DNA of 44,662 nt from Paracoccaceae bacterium (GCA_027492585.1 JAPUEK010000085.1:1-44662); one strand, 5' to 3'; numbered from the stretch's first letter, positions 1-8,752 are shown. Translations and numbers: made by a program. The notes: a model not told the origin generated them from the letters alone.

Positions 1-598
1 GGCGGATCTCCTGAAAGACCGGCAGCGCCTCGCAGGCGGCCGCATGGGCGGCGAGCCGGGGGTGATCGGCCATCGCGATCAGGCCGGGATGGGCCTCGGC
101 CACAAAGCGCAAGGCGCAGGCCACCGCGATATCGGCATGGCCCATCCGCTCCCCGAACCACCACGGGCCGGACCGGACGGCGCGATCCGCCTCTAGGGCG
201 GCCAGTGTCGAGCCGATCTGCATCCGGCAGCGCCGGTCCCAGATCCCGGAGACCTCGGCATGAAGGCGCTGTTCGTAAAAGAGGCTCACCGCCTTTTCCG
301 CCAGCCCGCAGCCCAGCACCGCCACCTTCAGCGCCCGGTGCCGCGCCGGCTCCGCCCGCGGAAACATCGGTTCCGCAACAAGACTGTCGAGATGGTCCAG
401 CATCATGTGGCTGTCGGCCAGAACGAAACCATCCGAAAGAACCAGCGTCGGCACCCGCATCAGCGGGTTCAGCGCCTGCACCGCCTCCCCCTCGCCGAAG
501 ACCGACCAGGGCCGGTGCTCGAAGGGCAGGCCATAGAGGCGCAGCGCGATGCCGACCCGCCGCACGAAGGGGCTGTCGAACTGGCCGATGAGGATCAT
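1..598 (-). CDS. Glutathione S-transferase family protein (3' end beyond window)
   Basis: Reading the minus strand from ATG at 598 gives 199 open codons running off the left edge, so the C-terminus is missing. The N-terminus (MILIGQFDSPFVRRVGIAL) looks like the thioredoxin-fold GST domain: an early S-P-F-V-R-R stretch where the glutathione-activating residue sits, then RVPTLVLSDG with the cis-proline and a 'LADSHMMLDHLD' segment in place of the usual E-S/S-x-A-I motif. A helical C-terminal GST domain follows. The ATG overlaps the stop of the upstream cytochrome gene (ATGA), so the two are probably translationally coupled. The substrate is unknown; bacterial GST-like proteins serve in detoxification or isomerisation. 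The family is fairly sure, the function is not. Confidence 0.8.
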   Translation of the reverse strand, partial: MILIGQFDSPFVRRVGIALRLYGLPFEHRPWSVFGEGEAVQALNPLMRVPTLVLSDGFVLADSHMMLDHLDSLVAEPMFPRAEPARHRALKVAVLGCGLAEKAVSLFYEQRLHAEVSGIWDRRCRMQIGSTLAALEADRAVRSGPWWFGERMGHADIAVACALRFVAEAHPGLIAMADHPRLAAHAAACEALPVFQEIR

Positions 599-1497
599 GG
601 TTCCACCGGGGCGACGGCGGGGATCGCCTTGAGATAGGCGGCCACCGCCGCGCGGTCGCTTTCCGGCAGCTTCGCCATGTTCTCCACCACATGCGCCATA
701 TGGCCGCCGACCGAATCGAACTCCGGCGTGAAGCCGGAGGTGAGATATTCGACGATCTCCGCCTCCGACCAGTCGAGCGCGCCGGGCGTGATGTCGGGGA
801 TGCGCCCCTGGCCCGACGGGTTCGGCGCCCCGCCGAGCCAGCGGGACCGCTCCAACCCGCCGAGCGCATTGCGCGGCGTATGACATTCCCCGCAATGAGC
901 CAGAGCCTCGACGATGTAGCGCCCGCGCGCCAGCTCCGGGGACAGATCGCCTTGCAGCACCCAATCCTGCGTGCCGAACAGGATCTTCCAGACCCCGAGC
1001 GTGCGGCGGATGTTGAAGGGAAAGCCGATTTCATGCGGCTTCGACGGCTCCGCCGAGGGCGGCAGGGTGTCGAGATAGGCTTTGAGATCCACCAGATCCT
1101 GCCCGGTCATCTTCGCATAGGCGACATAGGGCAGGGCGGGGTAATAATGCTGGCCCTCCGGCGAGACACCATCCCGGATCGCGCGGGACAACTGCTCCAC
1201 CGTCCAGCCGCCGATGCCGTGGTCGGGATCGGGGGAGATGTTCGGGGCCAGGAAGGTGCCGAAGGCGGACGGAAAGCCCTGCCCGCCGGAAAGCACCAGT
1301 TCCGCATCGCCCTTTGCCCCCGGCGCCATGTGGCAGGAGGCGCAGCCTGCGGCGGTGAACACCATCTGCCCGCGCCCCGCATCCGCCGTGAGACCGGCAA
1401 TGTCGGAAACCGGGCCGACGCGCGGATGGGTTGCCAGCAGGAAAAGCGCAAAGCCGATGCAGATCACGCCGATCACGGCAAAGCGGAGACGTTTCAT
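595..1497 (-). CDS. Membrane-anchored dihaem cytochrome c
   Basis: A 300-residue protein with an uncleaved-looking N-terminal membrane segment (about residues 5-22) and two haem-attachment motifs, C52-A-S-C-H56 and C202-G-E-C-H206, so two class I cytochrome c domains facing the periplasm. Methionines such as M130 are candidate sixth ligands. The layout resembles the cytochrome subunits of periplasmic alcohol, sorbitol or aldehyde dehydrogenases and similar electron shuttles, but no dehydrogenase gene lies beside it, so the donor is unknown. Its stop overlaps the start of the GST-like gene by four bases. Upstream is an AT-rich stretch with a 15-bp tandem repeat that may be its control region. 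The dihaem cytochrome call is firm; the pathway is open. Confidence 0.88.
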   Translation of the reverse strand: MKRLRFAVIGVICIGFALFLLATHPRVGPVSDIAGLTADAGRGQMVFTAAGCASCHMAPGAKGDAELVLSGGQGFPSAFGTFLAPNISPDPDHGIGGWTVEQLSRAIRDGVSPEGQHYYPALPYVAYAKMTGQDLVDLKAYLDTLPPSAEPSKPHEIGFPFNIRRTLGVWKILFGTQDWVLQGDLSPELARGRYIVEALAHCGECHTPRNALGGLERSRWLGGAPNPSGQGRIPDITPGALDWSEAEIVEYLTSGFTPEFDSVGGHMAHVVENMAKLPESDRAAVAAYLKAIPAVAPVEP

Positions 1498-1577
1498 CGG
1501 CGGGGCTTCCGGCTGGCTGCATGGTTGGCGTCACGGTGGGTTCCCCGAGACTACATCAGCTTCGTCCGCCCGCCAGT

Positions 1578-1629
1578 ATGCATTTTCATATAATTTTGCA
1601 TGGAACGGACGGACATGGAACGGACGGAC
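1578..1629. repeat. AT-rich palindrome next to a 15-bp tandem repeat
   Basis: In the gap between the cytochrome start (1497) and the small membrane-protein gene (stop 1646), 1578-1601 is unusually AT-rich with ATGCA/TGCAT at its ends. It is followed directly by two perfect copies of ATGGAACGGACGGAC (1600-1614 and 1615-1629). The position upstream of the minus-strand cytochrome gene suggests a promoter/operator region; no regulator is identified. Confidence 0.5.
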
Positions 1630-1645
1630 GCGCCGGATCGGCGGA

Positions 1646-1813
1646 TCACGGCTTGCCGTTGACCGTCAGCCAGTCCGGCCAGCCCCAGAGCAGCTCCACG
1701 CCCCAGAGGAGGAAGCAGAGGAGGATCACGCCCACCACCAGCTTCACCCGCTGCGGCGAGGGCGGATGCCGCGCCCATTGCGCCATGCGGATGAACCAGT
1801 TGAGACCCATCAT
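1646..1813 (-). CDS. Small single-pass membrane protein coupled to hpt
   Basis: A 55-codon ORF whose ATG (1813) overlaps the hpt stop in an ATGA arrangement; a second ATG follows immediately at 1810. The product begins [18 protein letters not shown], has one strongly hydrophobic helix (about residues 25-43, [19 protein letters not shown]), and ends in [12 protein letters not shown] recall small proteins of this kind (an N-terminal WFIRMA..ARHPPS segment, one helix, a WPDWLTVN tail) in other Rhodobacterales, though I cannot check that here. The function is unknown. Coupling to a purine-salvage gene is seen directly; a functional link is not shown. Confidence 0.75.
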   Translation of the reverse strand: MMGLNWFIRMAQWARHPPSPQRVKLVVGVILLCFLLWGVELLWGWPDWLTVNGKP

Positions 1814-2373
1814 GCCGGGGTTGCTTCCGGTTCGTCGCCGGTGAAGCGCACCTTGCCGATATAGGGCAGGTTGCGGTTGCGCTGCGCGAAGTCGATGCCG
1901 TAGCCCACGACGAATTCGTCGGGAATCTCGAATCCCGTCCAGGTGGCGCGGATATCCACCTCGCGCCGCGAAGGCTTGTCGAGCAGCGCGCAGACCTCCA
2001 GCCGCCGCGGCTCGCGGCTGAGAAGGAGGTTCTTCACATGATGCAGGGTGAAGCCGGTATCGACGATATCCTCCACCACCAGCACGTCGCGCCCCGCGAT
2101 CTCGCCGCGCAGATCCTTGAGGATGCGGACCTCGCGGCTCGAATGGGTGGCATCGCCGTAGGAGGAGGCTTCGAGGAAATCGACCTCCACCGGCAGGTCG
2201 ATCTCGCGCACGAGATCGGCGATGAAGACGAAGGAGCCGCGCAGAAGCCCGACCACGACGAGCTTGTCGCAGTCGCGGTAATGGGCGGTGATGTCGCGCG
2301 CAAGCGCCTCGACCCGCGCGGCAATGGATTTGGCAGAGATCATCCTGTCGATGACATAGGGTCGCTGTGGCAT
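1810..2373 (-). CDS. hpt: Hypoxanthine phosphoribosyltransferase
   Basis: A type I phosphoribosyltransferase of 187 residues that salvages hypoxanthine (and usually guanine) to IMP/GMP using PRPP in the cytoplasm. The PRPP-binding signature [11 protein letters not shown] is at about residues 97-107, and the purine-PRT loop [12 protein letters not shown] lies near residues 43-54. The [14 protein letters not shown] segment is the flexible catalytic loop. The ATG at 2373 is the first reasonable start. The gene is divergent from the RatA/Coq10-like gene, and its stop overlaps the start of a 55-residue membrane protein. Confidence 0.93.
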   Translation of the reverse strand: MPQRPYVIDRMISAKSIAARVEALARDITAHYRDCDKLVVVGLLRGSFVFIADLVREIDLPVEVDFLEASSYGDATHSSREVRILKDLRGEIAGRDVLVVEDIVDTGFTLHHVKNLLLSREPRRLEVCALLDKPSRREVDIRATWTGFEIPDEFVVGYGIDFAQRNRNLPYIGKVRFTGDEPEATPA

Positions 2374-2443
2374 GGGTCCCCCTTGATTTCCCCCGCAGGT
2401 CTAACCAATAGCTGAGGGCAAGTCACGTCCTGCAAGGTCAAAG

Positions 2444-2935
2444 ATGCCGCGCCACGCCGAAGTCAGACGCCTGCCCTATACCGCCGCCCAGATGTTCGAT
2501 CTGGTGGCGGATGTGGCGCGCTATCCGGAATTCCTGCCGTGGAATTCCGCCGCCCGCATCCGGTCGCGCAAACCTGTAATGGGGGGCGAGGTGATGGAGG
2601 CGGATCTGGTGATCAGCTTCAAGGTCTTCCGGGAACGTTTCGGCTCGCGGGTGACGCTCCTGCCGGCGGAGGGCCGCATCCTCACCGATTATCTCGACGG
2701 ACCGTTCCGCTATCTCCACTCGGTCTGGCAGTTCCGCGATCTGCCGGAAGGCGGCTGCGAGGTGGATTTCTCGGTCGATTTCGAGTTCCGCAACGCCATC
2801 CTTGCCGGGATCATCGGGCTTGTCTTCGACGAAGCCATCCGCCGCATGGTCCGCGCCTTCGAGACCCGCGCCGCCGATCTCTACGGCAAGGGCGCGCCTG
2901 CCCCGGAGGTCGGACGCTCCGCGGGGGATATTTAG
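2444..2935 (+). CDS. RatA/Coq10-type START-domain (SRPBCC) protein
   Basis: A 163-residue SRPBCC-fold protein (MPRHAEVRRLPYTAAQMFDL, then VADVARYPEFLPWN), the hallmark of the Coq10/RatA 'polyketide cyclase/START' family. Mitochondrial Coq10 binds ubiquinone and supports respiration; the E. coli relative RatA has been reported to act on ribosome subunit joining. In alphaproteobacteria the quinone role is the more likely, but the sequence does not decide. ATG at 2444 has AAGG about 10 nt upstream. The last five codons (S-A-G-D-I) and the TAG stop lie inside copy A of the dispersed repeat, so the C-terminal tail appears to come from the repeat. Confidence 0.88.
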   Translation: MPRHAEVRRLPYTAAQMFDLVADVARYPEFLPWNSAARIRSRKPVMGGEVMEADLVISFKVFRERFGSRVTLLPAEGRILTDYLDGPFRYLHSVWQFRDLPEGGCEVDFSVDFEFRNAILAGIIGLVFDEAIRRMVRAFETRAADLYGKGAPAPEVGRSAGDI

Positions 2936-2990
2936 AAAGAGAAGAAAGCCCTTTCATCTTGCCCCAAATATCCCCGCCGGAGGCTTCCCC
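2915..2990 (-). repeat. Dispersed nested-palindrome repeat, copy A
   Basis: A complete copy, read on the minus strand, between the convergent ends of the Coq10-like gene and pncC. The outer arms are close to CTCCGGCGGGGATATTT and AAATATCCCCCGCGGAG, and the core holds the small palindrome GAAAGCCCTTTC (2944-2955). Transcripts from either strand could fold into a long hairpin, so a bidirectional terminator is a natural guess. The plus-strand gene's stop codon falls inside it. Confidence 0.85.
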
Positions 2991-2998
2991 GGCCGGGG

Positions 2999-3469
2999 CT
3001 AGAGCGTGACCGCCGCAGAAAGCAGCGCAAGGGCGTGGTCGCAGGCGGCCTGCCGGACCTTGCTCCGGCCGGGGGCGCCGAAGTCCACCGTTTCGACTTC
3101 GGTGATCTTGCCGCGCTGTGCGAGACCGAAGCAGACGCGGCCCTCGGGCTTGAACTCCGAGCCGCCGGGGCCGGCGATGCCGGTGATCGAGACCGCGATA
3201 TCGGCCTCCGAATGGGCAAGGGCGCCCTCGGCCATCTCGCGGGCCACGGGTTCGGAGACGGCGCCATGGGTGGCGAGCGTTTCCGCAAGGACGCCGAGCA
3301 TCGCCTGTTTGGCCGCATTGGAATAGGTGACGAAGCCGCGCTCGAACACATCCGAAGAGCCTGCCACATCGGTCAGCGCCACGGCCACCATCCCGCCGGT
3401 GCAGCTTTCGGCGGTGGCGATCTTCAATCCCCAGTAGCGGGCGGCCTGAAGGATGTCGGCGGGGGCCAT
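2999..3469 (-). CDS. pncC: CinA-family nicotinamide-nucleotide amidohydrolase
   Basis: A 156-residue stand-alone CinA C-terminal domain protein. It shows the conserved [11 protein letters not shown] near the N-terminus, with the catalytic serine in the AESCTGG motif, then [15 protein letters not shown] and [10 protein letters not shown]. The family deamidates nicotinamide mononucleotide to nicotinic acid mononucleotide in NAD recycling. The N-terminal MoCF-like domain of full-length CinA is absent, as is common in this group. It starts 3 bases after the pgpA stop and is the last gene of ispDF-pgpA-pncC; copy A of the dispersed repeat follows and may end transcription. Confidence 0.9.
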   Translation of the reverse strand: MAPADILQAARYWGLKIATAESCTGGMVAVALTDVAGSSDVFERGFVTYSNAAKQAMLGVLAETLATHGAVSEPVAREMAEGALAHSEADIAVSITGIAGPGGSEFKPEGRVCFGLAQRGKITEVETVDFGAPGRSKVRQAACDHALALLSAAVTL

Positions 3470-3472
3470 GGG

Positions 3473-3970
3473 CTACCTCATCAGGATCAGCGGGAGATGG
3501 TAGGCGGCGGCGGCAAGGATCGCGGCGAGGCCGGCGAAAAGCCCGGCCCAGAGATCGTCGAGCATCACCCCCGCCGCATCGCCGCGCCGGTCGGCCCGCC
3601 CGACGAGCCAGGGCTTGCGGATGTCGAAGAGCCGGAAGAACAGGAAGGCGGCGAGGGGGGCGGGCCAGGGCAGCCAGCCCTCGAAGCCGCGCATCCAGAA
3701 GCCGGCGGCGGGAAAGAGGAAGGCCAGCCACTGGCCCGCCACCTCGTCGATGACGAATTCGGACGGGTCCTCGCCGGGCTTGCCCGCCAGCTCCGCCGCG
3801 CAGGCCCAGAAGCCGAGGGCGGTGACGGCGAGGGTCGCTGCGACCAGCGCCGGAAAGCCGAGCGCATGGTCGATCGCCCAGGCGAGCAGCACCGCGACGA
3901 GCGAGGCCCAGGTTCCCGGCGCGGGGCGCAGATGGCCGAGCCCGCCGACCGTGGCGACGAGCCGGCTCAC
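3473..3970 (-). CDS. pgpA: Phosphatidylglycerophosphatase A
   Basis: A 165-residue membrane enzyme that removes phosphate from phosphatidylglycerophosphate to give phosphatidylglycerol. The PgpA signatures are visible: [14 protein letters not shown] at the N-terminus, [27 protein letters not shown] and [13 protein letters not shown], with several hydrophobic segments. I chose the GTG at 3970 because it gives the family N-terminus ([10 protein letters not shown]) and overlaps the ispDF stop (GTGA). A longer upstream reading would run through ispDF in another frame and is not credible. Confidence 0.9.
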   Translation of the reverse strand: MSRLVATVGGLGHLRPAPGTWASLVAVLLAWAIDHALGFPALVAATLAVTALGFWACAAELAGKPGEDPSEFVIDEVAGQWLAFLFPAAGFWMRGFEGWLPWPAPLAAFLFFRLFDIRKPWLVGRADRRGDAAGVMLDDLWAGLFAGLAAILAAAAYHLPLILMR

Positions 3971-5091
3971 AGGGACACCAGTGCTGCCGAGGCGAGGGCG
4001 GCGATGCCTTCCTCGCGCCCGGTGAAGCCGAGCCGTTCCGATGTGGTGGCCTTGACCGAAACCCGTTCCATCTCCACCCCCATGATCGCCGCCAGGGCCG
4101 CCCGCATCGCCGGCGCATGGGGGCCGATCTTCGGCGCCTCGCAGATCAGCGTCACGTCGCAATTTGCCAGCTTCAGCCCGCGCGCCGCAACCCTGCCCAT
4201 GGCATGACGCAGGAAAATATGGCTCTCCGCGCCTTTCCATTGCGGATCGGAGGGCGGGAAATGCTGGCCGATATCGCCCTCTGCCAAGGCGCCGTAAAGC
4301 GCATCGGTCAGCGCGTGCATCCCCACATCGGCATCCGAATGGCCGAGAAGCCCGCGGCCATGCGCGATTTTCACGCCGCAGAGCCAGAGGTGATCCCCCG
4401 GACAGAAGGCATGGACATCAAAGCCGTTGCCGATCCGCAAATCCATTCGCCGTCCTTTCAGCACCGCCTCGGCCCGCGCGAAATCGCCGGGAAGGGTGAG
4501 TTTGAGATTGTCCTCGCTGCCTGCGGTGATCGCCACCGCAAGGCCGGCATGGCGCGCGACCTCCACGTCATCGGCGGCGCCGCCGGGGTGGCAGCGATGG
4601 GCGGCGAGGATCGCCGCATAGTCGAAGCCCTGCGGGGTCTGGGCGCGGAAGAGCCCGGCCCGGTCGCGCGTGCCGGAGACATGGCCCCCCTCTCCGGTCC
4701 AGAGCGCATCGGTGACGGGCAGGGCAGGGGCCGCACCCGGCGCGGTCTTCAGCGCCGCAAGCACGCCTGCGATCACCTCCGCACTGACAAGGGGCCGCGC
4801 GCCGTCATGGATCAGCACCTGCCGGATGCCGCGTCCGTCAAGCGCCTCCAGAGCCGCCCGCACCGAGGCGTCGCGGGTCGCCCCGCCTTCGACGATCCGC
4901 GCATCGGTGCCGAGCGCCCCGGCCAGATCCCGGTCGTCGGGGTGGATGACCAGCACCCGCTCCATCCCTGCGAAGGCGCGCAGGGCATGGGCGATCACCG
5001 GCTCTCCGGCGAGCGACTGCCATTGCTTCGGCAGCGCCCCGCCGGCGCGGGAGCCACGGCCGGCGGCAACGAGAATGGCGGCGGTTTTCAT
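3967..5091 (-). CDS. ispDF: Bifunctional IspD/IspF enzyme
   Basis: A 374-residue fusion catalysing two non-consecutive steps of the MEP isoprenoid pathway. Residues 1 to about 215 are the CTP:MEP cytidylyltransferase IspD ([20 protein letters not shown] nucleotide loop; IHDGARPLV). Residues from about 217 are the MECDP synthase IspF, with metal ligands in GFDVHAF and [16 protein letters not shown] and the closing [19 protein letters not shown]. Such fusions are characteristic of many alpha- and epsilonproteobacteria. ATG at 5091 gives the exact family N-terminus. The gene leads the minus-strand ispDF-pgpA-pncC operon and is divergent from dusB. Confidence 0.95.
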   Translation of the reverse strand: MKTAAILVAAGRGSRAGGALPKQWQSLAGEPVIAHALRAFAGMERVLVIHPDDRDLAGALGTDARIVEGGATRDASVRAALEALDGRGIRQVLIHDGARPLVSAEVIAGVLAALKTAPGAAPALPVTDALWTGEGGHVSGTRDRAGLFRAQTPQGFDYAAILAAHRCHPGGAADDVEVARHAGLAVAITAGSEDNLKLTLPGDFARAEAVLKGRRMDLRIGNGFDVHAFCPGDHLWLCGVKIAHGRGLLGHSDADVGMHALTDALYGALAEGDIGQHFPPSDPQWKGAESHIFLRHAMGRVAARGLKLANCDVTLICEAPKIGPHAPAMRAALAAIMGVEMERVSVKATTSERLGFTGREEGIAALASAALVSL

Positions 5092-5163
5092 CGGCGGTTC
5101 TCCTTGCCTCTCCCTAATCCATGGGTCATGGCATGACAATCGGGCTGCGAAATGCGGCACATA

Positions 5164-5180
5164 TGCACAATAATTGTGCA
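5164..5180. promoter_or_regulatory. Candidate NtrC-binding palindrome upstream of dusB-ntrBC
   Basis: TGCACAATAATTGTGCA is a perfect 17-bp palindrome with 8-bp arms around a central A. It fits the enterobacterial NtrC pattern TGCAC-N7-GTGCA. It lies about 95 bp before the dusB start, between divergent ispDF and dusB, and suggests autoregulation of the ntr operon. Binding is inferred. Confidence 0.55.
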
Positions 5181-5273
5181 ATGCCCGGATTTCAGGCATA
5201 GCGGAACGGCCTCCGCTGCGGCCTCCCCCTTGCCCGCCGGCCAAAGCCGCGCAGGATCAGCAGAGAAGGACCG

Positions 5274-6269
5274 ATGATGACCCAGAAACCGACCCAGCTC
5301 CGGTTTTCCCCTCCCGTGATTCTGGCCCCCATGGCCGGGATCACCGATCTGCCGTTCCGCCGCATGGTGGCGCGGTTCGGGGCGGGGCTGGTGGTTTCCG
5401 AGATGGTGGCCTCGCAGGAAGTCGTGCAGGCCAAGCCGCTCGCCCGGTCGCGGGCGGAGCTGGGCTTCGGCGAAGCGGCGACGGCGGTGCAGCTTGTGGG
5501 CCGCGATCCGCATTGGATGGCCGAGGCCGCCCGCTATGTCGAGGCGCAGGGCGCGGAGATCATCGACATCAACATGGGCTGCCCGGCGAAGCGGGTGACG
5601 ACCCATGGCGGCTCCGGCGCCTGCGGCTCGGCGCTGATGCGCGAGCCCGATCAGGCCCTGCGGCTGATCGAGGCGGTGGTCGGCGCGGTTTCGGTGCCGG
5701 TGACGCTGAAGACCCGGCTCGGCTGGGACGATGCGAGCCTCAACGCGCCCCAGATCGCCCGCAGCGCCGAAGGTGCGGGGGTGGCGATGATCACCATCCA
5801 CGGCCGCACCCGCTGCCAGTTCTACAAGGGCCGGGCCGACTGGGCGGCGATCGCGGCAGTGAAGCAGGCGGTTTCGGTGCCGGTGATCGCCAATGGCGAC
5901 ATCGTGGACGCGGCAAGCGCGCAGGCAGCACTTGCGGCCTCCGGGGCGGATGGGGTGATGGTCGGGCGCGGCGCGCAGGGGCGGCCGTGGCTGCTGGCCG
6001 GCATCGCCCATGCGCTCCACGGCGCCCCGGCGCCGGCGGTGCCGGAAGGGGCGGCGCTCGCGGGGTTCGTCGCGGAACATTATGAGGCGATGCTTTCCTT
6101 TTACGGCATCGAGCTTGGCCGCAAATGCGCGCGCAAGCATCTCGGCTGGTATCTGGAGGCGGCGGGCGACAGCCCGTTGCGCGCGACGATCCTGACCTCG
6201 GATGATCCCGCGACGGTGCTGCGCCTTCTGCCTGAGGCCTTCGCGGTCCCGGAAGGCATGGCGGCATGA
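5274..6269 (+). CDS. dusB: tRNA-dihydrouridine synthase (NifR3)
   Basis: A 331-residue FMN enzyme reducing uridine to dihydrouridine in the tRNA D-loop. It shows the TIM-barrel start PVILAPMAGITDLPFRRM, the active-site cysteine in NMGCPAKR (about C103), the HGRTRCQFY motif and the GVMVGRGAQGRPW phosphate-binding loop. It was first named nifR3 in Rhodobacter because it leads the ntrBC operon. The first ATG (5274) sits only 3 nt after AAGGA; the second (5277) is better spaced, so the true start may be one codon later. The stop overlaps the ntrB start (ATGA). Confidence 0.95.
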   Translation: MMTQKPTQLRFSPPVILAPMAGITDLPFRRMVARFGAGLVVSEMVASQEVVQAKPLARSRAELGFGEAATAVQLVGRDPHWMAEAARYVEAQGAEIIDINMGCPAKRVTTHGGSGACGSALMREPDQALRLIEAVVGAVSVPVTLKTRLGWDDASLNAPQIARSAEGAGVAMITIHGRTRCQFYKGRADWAAIAAVKQAVSVPVIANGDIVDAASAQAALAASGADGVMVGRGAQGRPWLLAGIAHALHGAPAPAVPEGAALAGFVAEHYEAMLSFYGIELGRKCARKHLGWYLEAAGDSPLRATILTSDDPATVLRLLPEAFAVPEGMAA

Positions 6270-7360
6270 CCCATTACCGCTCCCCCTATCCGGTGCCGGG
6301 GGTCATCTGGGCCTCGCTGCCGATCCCGGCGCTGCTGATCGACGAGGCCGGTCTGATCGCCGAGGTCAATCCGGCTGGGGAGATTTTCCTGAACGCCTCG
6401 CAGCGCACGCTGGCCGGGCAGCCGGCCTTCGACCGGGTGCTGATCGACGCGCCGATGGAAGAGGCCATCGCCCGCGCCCGCGCCAACCATGCGGCGCTGT
6501 TCATCAACGATGTGGATGTGACCACGGGCGAGCGCCCGCCGGTGCAATGCAATGTCCAGATCGCACCCATGCACGACAATGCCGAGATGGTGCTGCTGCT
6601 GATCTCCCCCCGCGATCTCGCCGACCGTCTGGGGCGGGCGATGCAGGTGAAATCGGCGGCGAAATCGGCGATCGGCATGGCGGAAATGCTGGCCCATGAG
6701 ATCAAGAACCCGCTGGCGGGAATTTCGGGGGCGGCACAGCTCATCTCCATGAACGCCAGTGCCGAGGACCGGGAGCTGACCGACCTCATCGTCGAGGAAA
6801 CCCGGCGGATCGTGAAGCTTCTGGAGCAGGTGGAGCAGTTCGGCAACCTGCGCGCCCCGGAGCGGCGGGCGGTGAACATCCACGACGCGCTCGACCGCGC
6901 GCGGCGCTCTGCCGTGGTCGGTTTTGCCGCGCATATGACGATCATCGAGGATTACGACCCCTCGCTGCCGCCGACCTTTGCCGACAGCGACCAGCTCATG
7001 CAGGTCTTTCTGAACCTGATCAAGAACGCGGCAGAGGCCGCGCGCGGCCCCGGCACGATCCGGCTCCGCAGCTTTTACGACCAGTCGCTGCGCCTGCGCC
7101 GCAAGGACGGCACCGGCGGGCGGCTGCCCCTGACGGTGGAGATCATCGACGACGGCCCCGGCCTGCCGCCGGAGATCGCCGCAGATGTTTTCGAGCCCTT
7201 CGTTTCCGGGCGCGAGAACGGCACGGGGCTGGGCCTCGCGCTCGTCTCCAAGATCATTTCAGACCATGAGGGCTGGATTTCGGTGGATTCGGTGCCGGGG
7301 CGCACCGTCTTCCGGGTCTCTCTGCCCGTGGTCCCCAAAGACAAGAAGGAGGCCCGCTGA
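6266..7360 (+). CDS. ntrB: Nitrogen sensor histidine kinase NtrB
   Basis: A 364-residue soluble histidine kinase that, under PII control, phosphorylates or dephosphorylates NtrC according to nitrogen status. It has an N-terminal PAS domain (about residues 12-115), the H-box AHEIKNPLAGISGAAQLI with phospho-acceptor H144, the N-box NLIKNAAEAA, DDGPGLPPE, and GTGLGLALV. There is no membrane segment, as expected for NtrB. It is coupled to dusB by a 4-bp overlap and followed 30 bp later by ntrC. Confidence 0.95.
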   Translation: MTHYRSPYPVPGVIWASLPIPALLIDEAGLIAEVNPAGEIFLNASQRTLAGQPAFDRVLIDAPMEEAIARARANHAALFINDVDVTTGERPPVQCNVQIAPMHDNAEMVLLLISPRDLADRLGRAMQVKSAAKSAIGMAEMLAHEIKNPLAGISGAAQLISMNASAEDRELTDLIVEETRRIVKLLEQVEQFGNLRAPERRAVNIHDALDRARRSAVVGFAAHMTIIEDYDPSLPPTFADSDQLMQVFLNLIKNAAEAARGPGTIRLRSFYDQSLRLRRKDGTGGRLPLTVEIIDDGPGLPPEIAADVFEPFVSGRENGTGLGLALVSKIISDHEGWISVDSVPGRTVFRVSLPVVPKDKKEAR

Positions 7361-7390
7361 CATGGGCCGCAGAGGCAAGGAGCACCCCTG

Positions 7391-8752
7391 ATGGATGGCA
7401 CGATTCTGGTGGCCGACGACGACCGCACGATCCGCACGGTGCTGACGCAGGCGCTGACGCGGGCGGGCTGCAAGGTTCATGCCACCTCCAGCCTCATGAC
7501 GTTGATGCGGTGGGTGGAGGAGGGCAAGGGCGACCTTGTGATCTCCGATGTGATGATGCCGGACGGCAATGGGTTGCAGGCCCTGCCGCAGATCGCCCGG
7601 ATGCGGCCGGGCCTGCCGGTGATCGTCATTTCCGCTCAGAATACCATCATGACCGCCATTCAGGCAGCGGAGGCGGAGGCCTTCGACTACCTGCCGAAGC
7701 CCTTCGATCTGCCCGATCTGATGAAACGCTCCGCCCGCGCGCTTGATGTGAAGCGCCGCAGCCCGACCCCCGCCGCCCCGCGCGAGGCGATGGACGATCT
7801 GCCGCTCGTCGGGCGCACCCCGGCGATGCAGGCGCTCTACCGGCTGGTGGCGCGGGTGATGAACGTCGATCTGCCGGTGTTGATCACCGGGGAATCGGGG
7901 ACCGGCAAATCGCTGATCGCCCGCGCGATCCACGACTTTTCCGACCGCCGCAGCCAGCCCTTCGTCGTGGCGCAGGCCGCCGATCTGGCCGGCGTGGACG
8001 GGATCGCCACGCTTCTGTCACGGGCGCGGGGCGGCTCGCTCGTCCTCGATGAGGTCGCCGATTTCGACGAGGACGCGCAGGCCCGTCTGGTGCGGATGCT
8101 CGACGTGATGGGCGAGCAGGGGCCGCGGATCATGGCGACCTCGCAGGCCGATCTTGCCGGACGGATGGAGGCGGGCAAGTTCCGCAAGGACCTCTTCTAC
8201 CGGCTCGGCGGCGTGACGCTGGCCGTGCCGCCCCTACGCGAGCGGGTGGAGGATATTCCGCTGCTGGCTGACCATATCCTCGCCAAGGGTGAGCGCGAGA
8301 TCGGCGCCACCCGGCGGCTCTCGCCCGAGGCCATGGCGCTCGTGCGCGCCCATCCCTGGCCCGGCAATGTCCGCCAGCTCGAAAACCTGCTGCGCCGGCT
8401 GCTGGTGACGGCGGCCGAGCCGGAGATCACCAAGGCCGAGGTTGAAGCGGCCCTTGGCGGCGCCCAGCCGGTCCTGCCGATGAAGGGCGGGATGGAGGGG
8501 GAGAAGCTTTCCGCCTCCGTCGCGCGCCATCTGAAGCGCTATTTCGATCTGCATGGCGGGCAACTGCCGCCCGCCGGGGTCTATGACCGGATTCTGCATG
8601 AAATGGAGATCCCGCTGATCGAGATCGCGCTTGAAGCCACCGGCGGCAATCAGGCCAAATGTGCCGATCTTCTCGGGATCAACCGCAATACCTTGCGTAA
8701 GAAGATCACCGACCTCGATATCCGCGTGACACGGCGTCGCAAACTGATGTAA
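7391..8752 (+). CDS. ntrC: Nitrogen response regulator NtrC lacking the GAFTGA motif
   Basis: A 453-residue regulator: receiver domain with phospho-acceptor D53 ([13 protein letters not shown]), AAA+ domain with Walker [10 protein letters not shown] and Walker [11 protein letters not shown], and a C-terminal Fis-type helix-turn-helix ([20 protein letters not shown]). The stretch between Walker A and B is about 15 residues shorter than in enteric NtrC and lacks GAFTGA, the loop that contacts sigma-54. Rhodobacter capsulatus NtrC has the same lesion and activates sigma-70 polymerase, so this protein probably does too. Expected targets are nitrogen-assimilation genes outside this window. Confidence 0.95.
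   Translation: MDGTILVADDDRTIRTVLTQALTRAGCKVHATSSLMTLMRWVEEGKGDLVISDVMMPDGNGLQALPQIARMRPGLPVIVISAQNTIMTAIQAAEAEAFDYLPKPFDLPDLMKRSARALDVKRRSPTPAAPREAMDDLPLVGRTPAMQALYRLVARVMNVDLPVLITGESGTGKSLIARAIHDFSDRRSQPFVVAQAADLAGVDGIATLLSRARGGSLVLDEVADFDEDAQARLVRMLDVMGEQGPRIMATSQADLAGRMEAGKFRKDLFYRLGGVTLAVPPLRERVEDIPLLADHILAKGEREIGATRRLSPEAMALVRAHPWPGNVRQLENLLRRLLVTAAEPEITKAEVEAALGGAQPVLPMKGGMEGEKLSASVARHLKRYFDLHGGQLPPAGVYDRILHEMEIPLIEIALEATGGNQAKCADLLGINRNTLRKKITDLDIRVTRRRKLM

Noticed and set aside
1551-1778. 75-codon minus-strand frame in the hpt-cytochrome gap
   Set aside because: Low-complexity; a different frame (1646-1813) gives the coupled membrane protein instead.
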